Below, piece after piece: positions 6,108-6,994 of a stretch of 6,994 nt of DNA (within the stretch, counting starts at the first letter, position 1; every line of letters begins with the position of its first letter). This DNA is from Rhodocyclales bacterium. GTDB lineage: Bacteria > Pseudomonadota > Gammaproteobacteria > Burkholderiales > Rhodocyclaceae. The DNA lies in NCBI GenBank assembly GCA_021286885.1, contig JAJTBM010000155.1:1-6994 (forward strand), read 5' to 3'. The position numbers and the translations under genes were made by a program. The notes beneath the pieces are model-generated. The model ran no database searches. It was given only the letters and a program-made list of their open reading frames with translations, and was not told the DNA's origin.

Positions 6108-6989
6108 TTAGCAGCCCCCCGACGAGCGTCGGGTAAAGCCAAAGCCGCCACCGCTGCCAGCAGGCTGAATACAGATCATGAGGCCCAGGCTGCGGGCTGA
6201 TTGGACCAGATCTGCCGGGAAGCTGGCGAAGGGAATGGCGCGTTCCACCACGCTCTTGACGAATTCGATCTCTTCCCGCTGGTCGCCGGTGCGCACCACT
6301 TCAAAGCTTTTCAGGCTGCCATCGGGGTTGATGCGCACCTGAATCGCCGCGCTCTGCACGCCCCGGCTGCGCGGGTCGTTGCGCACGAAGCTGGCGCTCC
6401 GGTTGAGCTTCTTGACCAGCGCATCCATATACATTTCGAGGCTGAAGGGGTCGAGCTCCGGGCTGTTGGGGATGCGTTCCACCAGCGCTGCGCCGCCGCC
6501 CTGGCTGCTGCGCCGGGCTTCATTCTGGCCCATTTCCCGGCCCATTTCCCGGCCCACCTCCCGGCTCACCTCCCGGGCCATGGCCATGGAGCGCTCGGCC
6601 AGGTTGGGTTGGGGGCGTTTCTGCTCGGCGCTCAGATCGTTCAGGAAATTATCCATTTCCTGCTTTTGGGCGATGCTCCAGTTGGCCGGCGGTACGGTGG
6701 GGGCCTGCGTTGGGGACGGTTGGCGGGCCGTCAGCACCCGGGGTGTGGGGGTCTGGGCTGCGCGGGTTTCATGGCGTGGCGCCTGGGGCTTGCTCTGGGC
6801 GACGGGCGGGGGGGCTGGTCGGGCCGGGCGGGCGAGTTCGAGGCGGGCGTCCATGCCGCTGTTGGCCGGTGGACGCACGGGAGCTTGCTGCTGGAGCCGA
6901 AGGCTCAGCAACAGGCCGTGGATCAGGAGGGAAACCGCCAGGGCCAGAAACAGCGGGCGGGTCGGGGGCTTGAATTCCAGCGCGTGCAT
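6108..6989 (-). CDS. TonB/TolA-like protein with C-terminal TonB domain
   Basis: This 293-residue protein has one N-terminal membrane anchor (about 11-30, with the SLLIHGLLLSL pattern and buried His typical of TonB-family anchors) after a short cytoplasmic tail. A Pro/Ala-rich periplasmic spacer (about 35-105) follows, then a charged, probably helical segment (105-160) with a tetrapeptide repeat (REVS/REVG/REMG/REMG, 139-154). A TonB-type C-terminal domain (about 187-275) includes AAIQVRINPDGSLKSFEVVR. It ends in a Gly-rich tail with a terminal Cys (GSGGGFGFTRRSSGGC). Proteins of this plan sit in the inner membrane and span the periplasm, passing proton-motive energy to outer-membrane partners through ExbBD or TolQR. 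No exbB/exbD, tolQ/tolR or receptor gene is in the window, so TonB cannot be told from a TolA-like or accessory protein. The start is only 5 bp from the window edge, so its RBS is not visible and a longer form cannot be excluded. It converges on the cphA terminator and is probably not part of the cyanophycin operon. Confidence 0.82.
   Translation of the reverse strand: MHALEFKPPTRPLFLALAVSLLIHGLLLSLRLQQQAPVRPPANSGMDARLELARPARPAPPPVAQSKPQAPRHETRAAQTPTPRVLTARQPSPTQAPTVPPANWSIAQKQEMDNFLNDLSAEQKRPQPNLAERSMAMAREVSREVGREMGREMGQNEARRSSQGGGAALVERIPNSPELDPFSLEMYMDALVKKLNRSASFVRNDPRSRGVQSAAIQVRINPDGSLKSFEVVRTGDQREEIEFVKSVVERAIPFASFPADLVQSARSLGLMICIQPAGSGGGFGFTRRSSGGC
6528..6575 (-). repeat. Four tandem 12-bp repeats inside the tonB-like gene
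   Basis: On the plus strand two units read GCCCATTTCCCG, then GCCCACCTCCCG and GCTCACCTCCCG. On the coding strand they encode REVS, REVG, REMG and REMG. The first two are identical at DNA level, suggesting recent copying. Because 12 bp is a whole number of codons, copy changes would alter spacer length without a frameshift. Confidence 0.85.
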
Positions 6990-6994
6990 CGCGG

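Overview
The window is GC-rich DNA with strong third-position G/C bias. Its tandem cyanophycin synthetase genes resemble those of Betaproteobacteria such as Ralstonia/Cupriavidus and the Rhodocyclales. I infer a betaproteobacterium, possibly Rhodocyclales, but the sequence alone does not fix the genus. The theme is cyanophycin, the nitrogen- and carbon-storage polymer with a poly-aspartate backbone and arginine on each beta-carboxyl.

Layout. Positions 1-799 (minus strand) hold the first 266 codons of an ABC exporter-type protein. It has a PH-like N-terminal region, a CPTC-x10-CPTC zinc ribbon and the start of the membrane domain, and its 3' end lies outside the window. A 279-bp divergent intergenic region (800-1078) separates it from two same-strand paralogues. 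The first (1079-3274) is a shortened CphA-like protein, CphA'. The second (3383-5962) is a full-length CphA1. A very strong hairpin terminator (6004-6062) follows. The last gene (6108-6989, minus strand) converges on the terminator and encodes a single-pass, proline-rich TonB/TolA-like protein.

How the genes may work together. CphA1 carries both complete ligase sites: an ATP-grasp site for aspartate addition and a Mur-ligase site for arginine addition. However, it has lost most residues of the N-domain metal site (HxxEH...E) that in some CphA1 enzymes trims polymer to make primers. CphA' shows the opposite pattern. It keeps HxxEH...E but lacks the Mur C-terminal domain and a conserved STGG loop in the ATP-grasp domain. 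This complementarity is the most interesting observation here, and it suggests division of labour between the paralogues. The divergent ABC protein resembles a transporter family that I recall being found beside cyanophycin genes, substrate unknown. The TonB-like gene is probably an unrelated neighbour. No cyanophycinase, isoaspartyl dipeptidase, RNA gene, CRISPR array or mobile element is visible.
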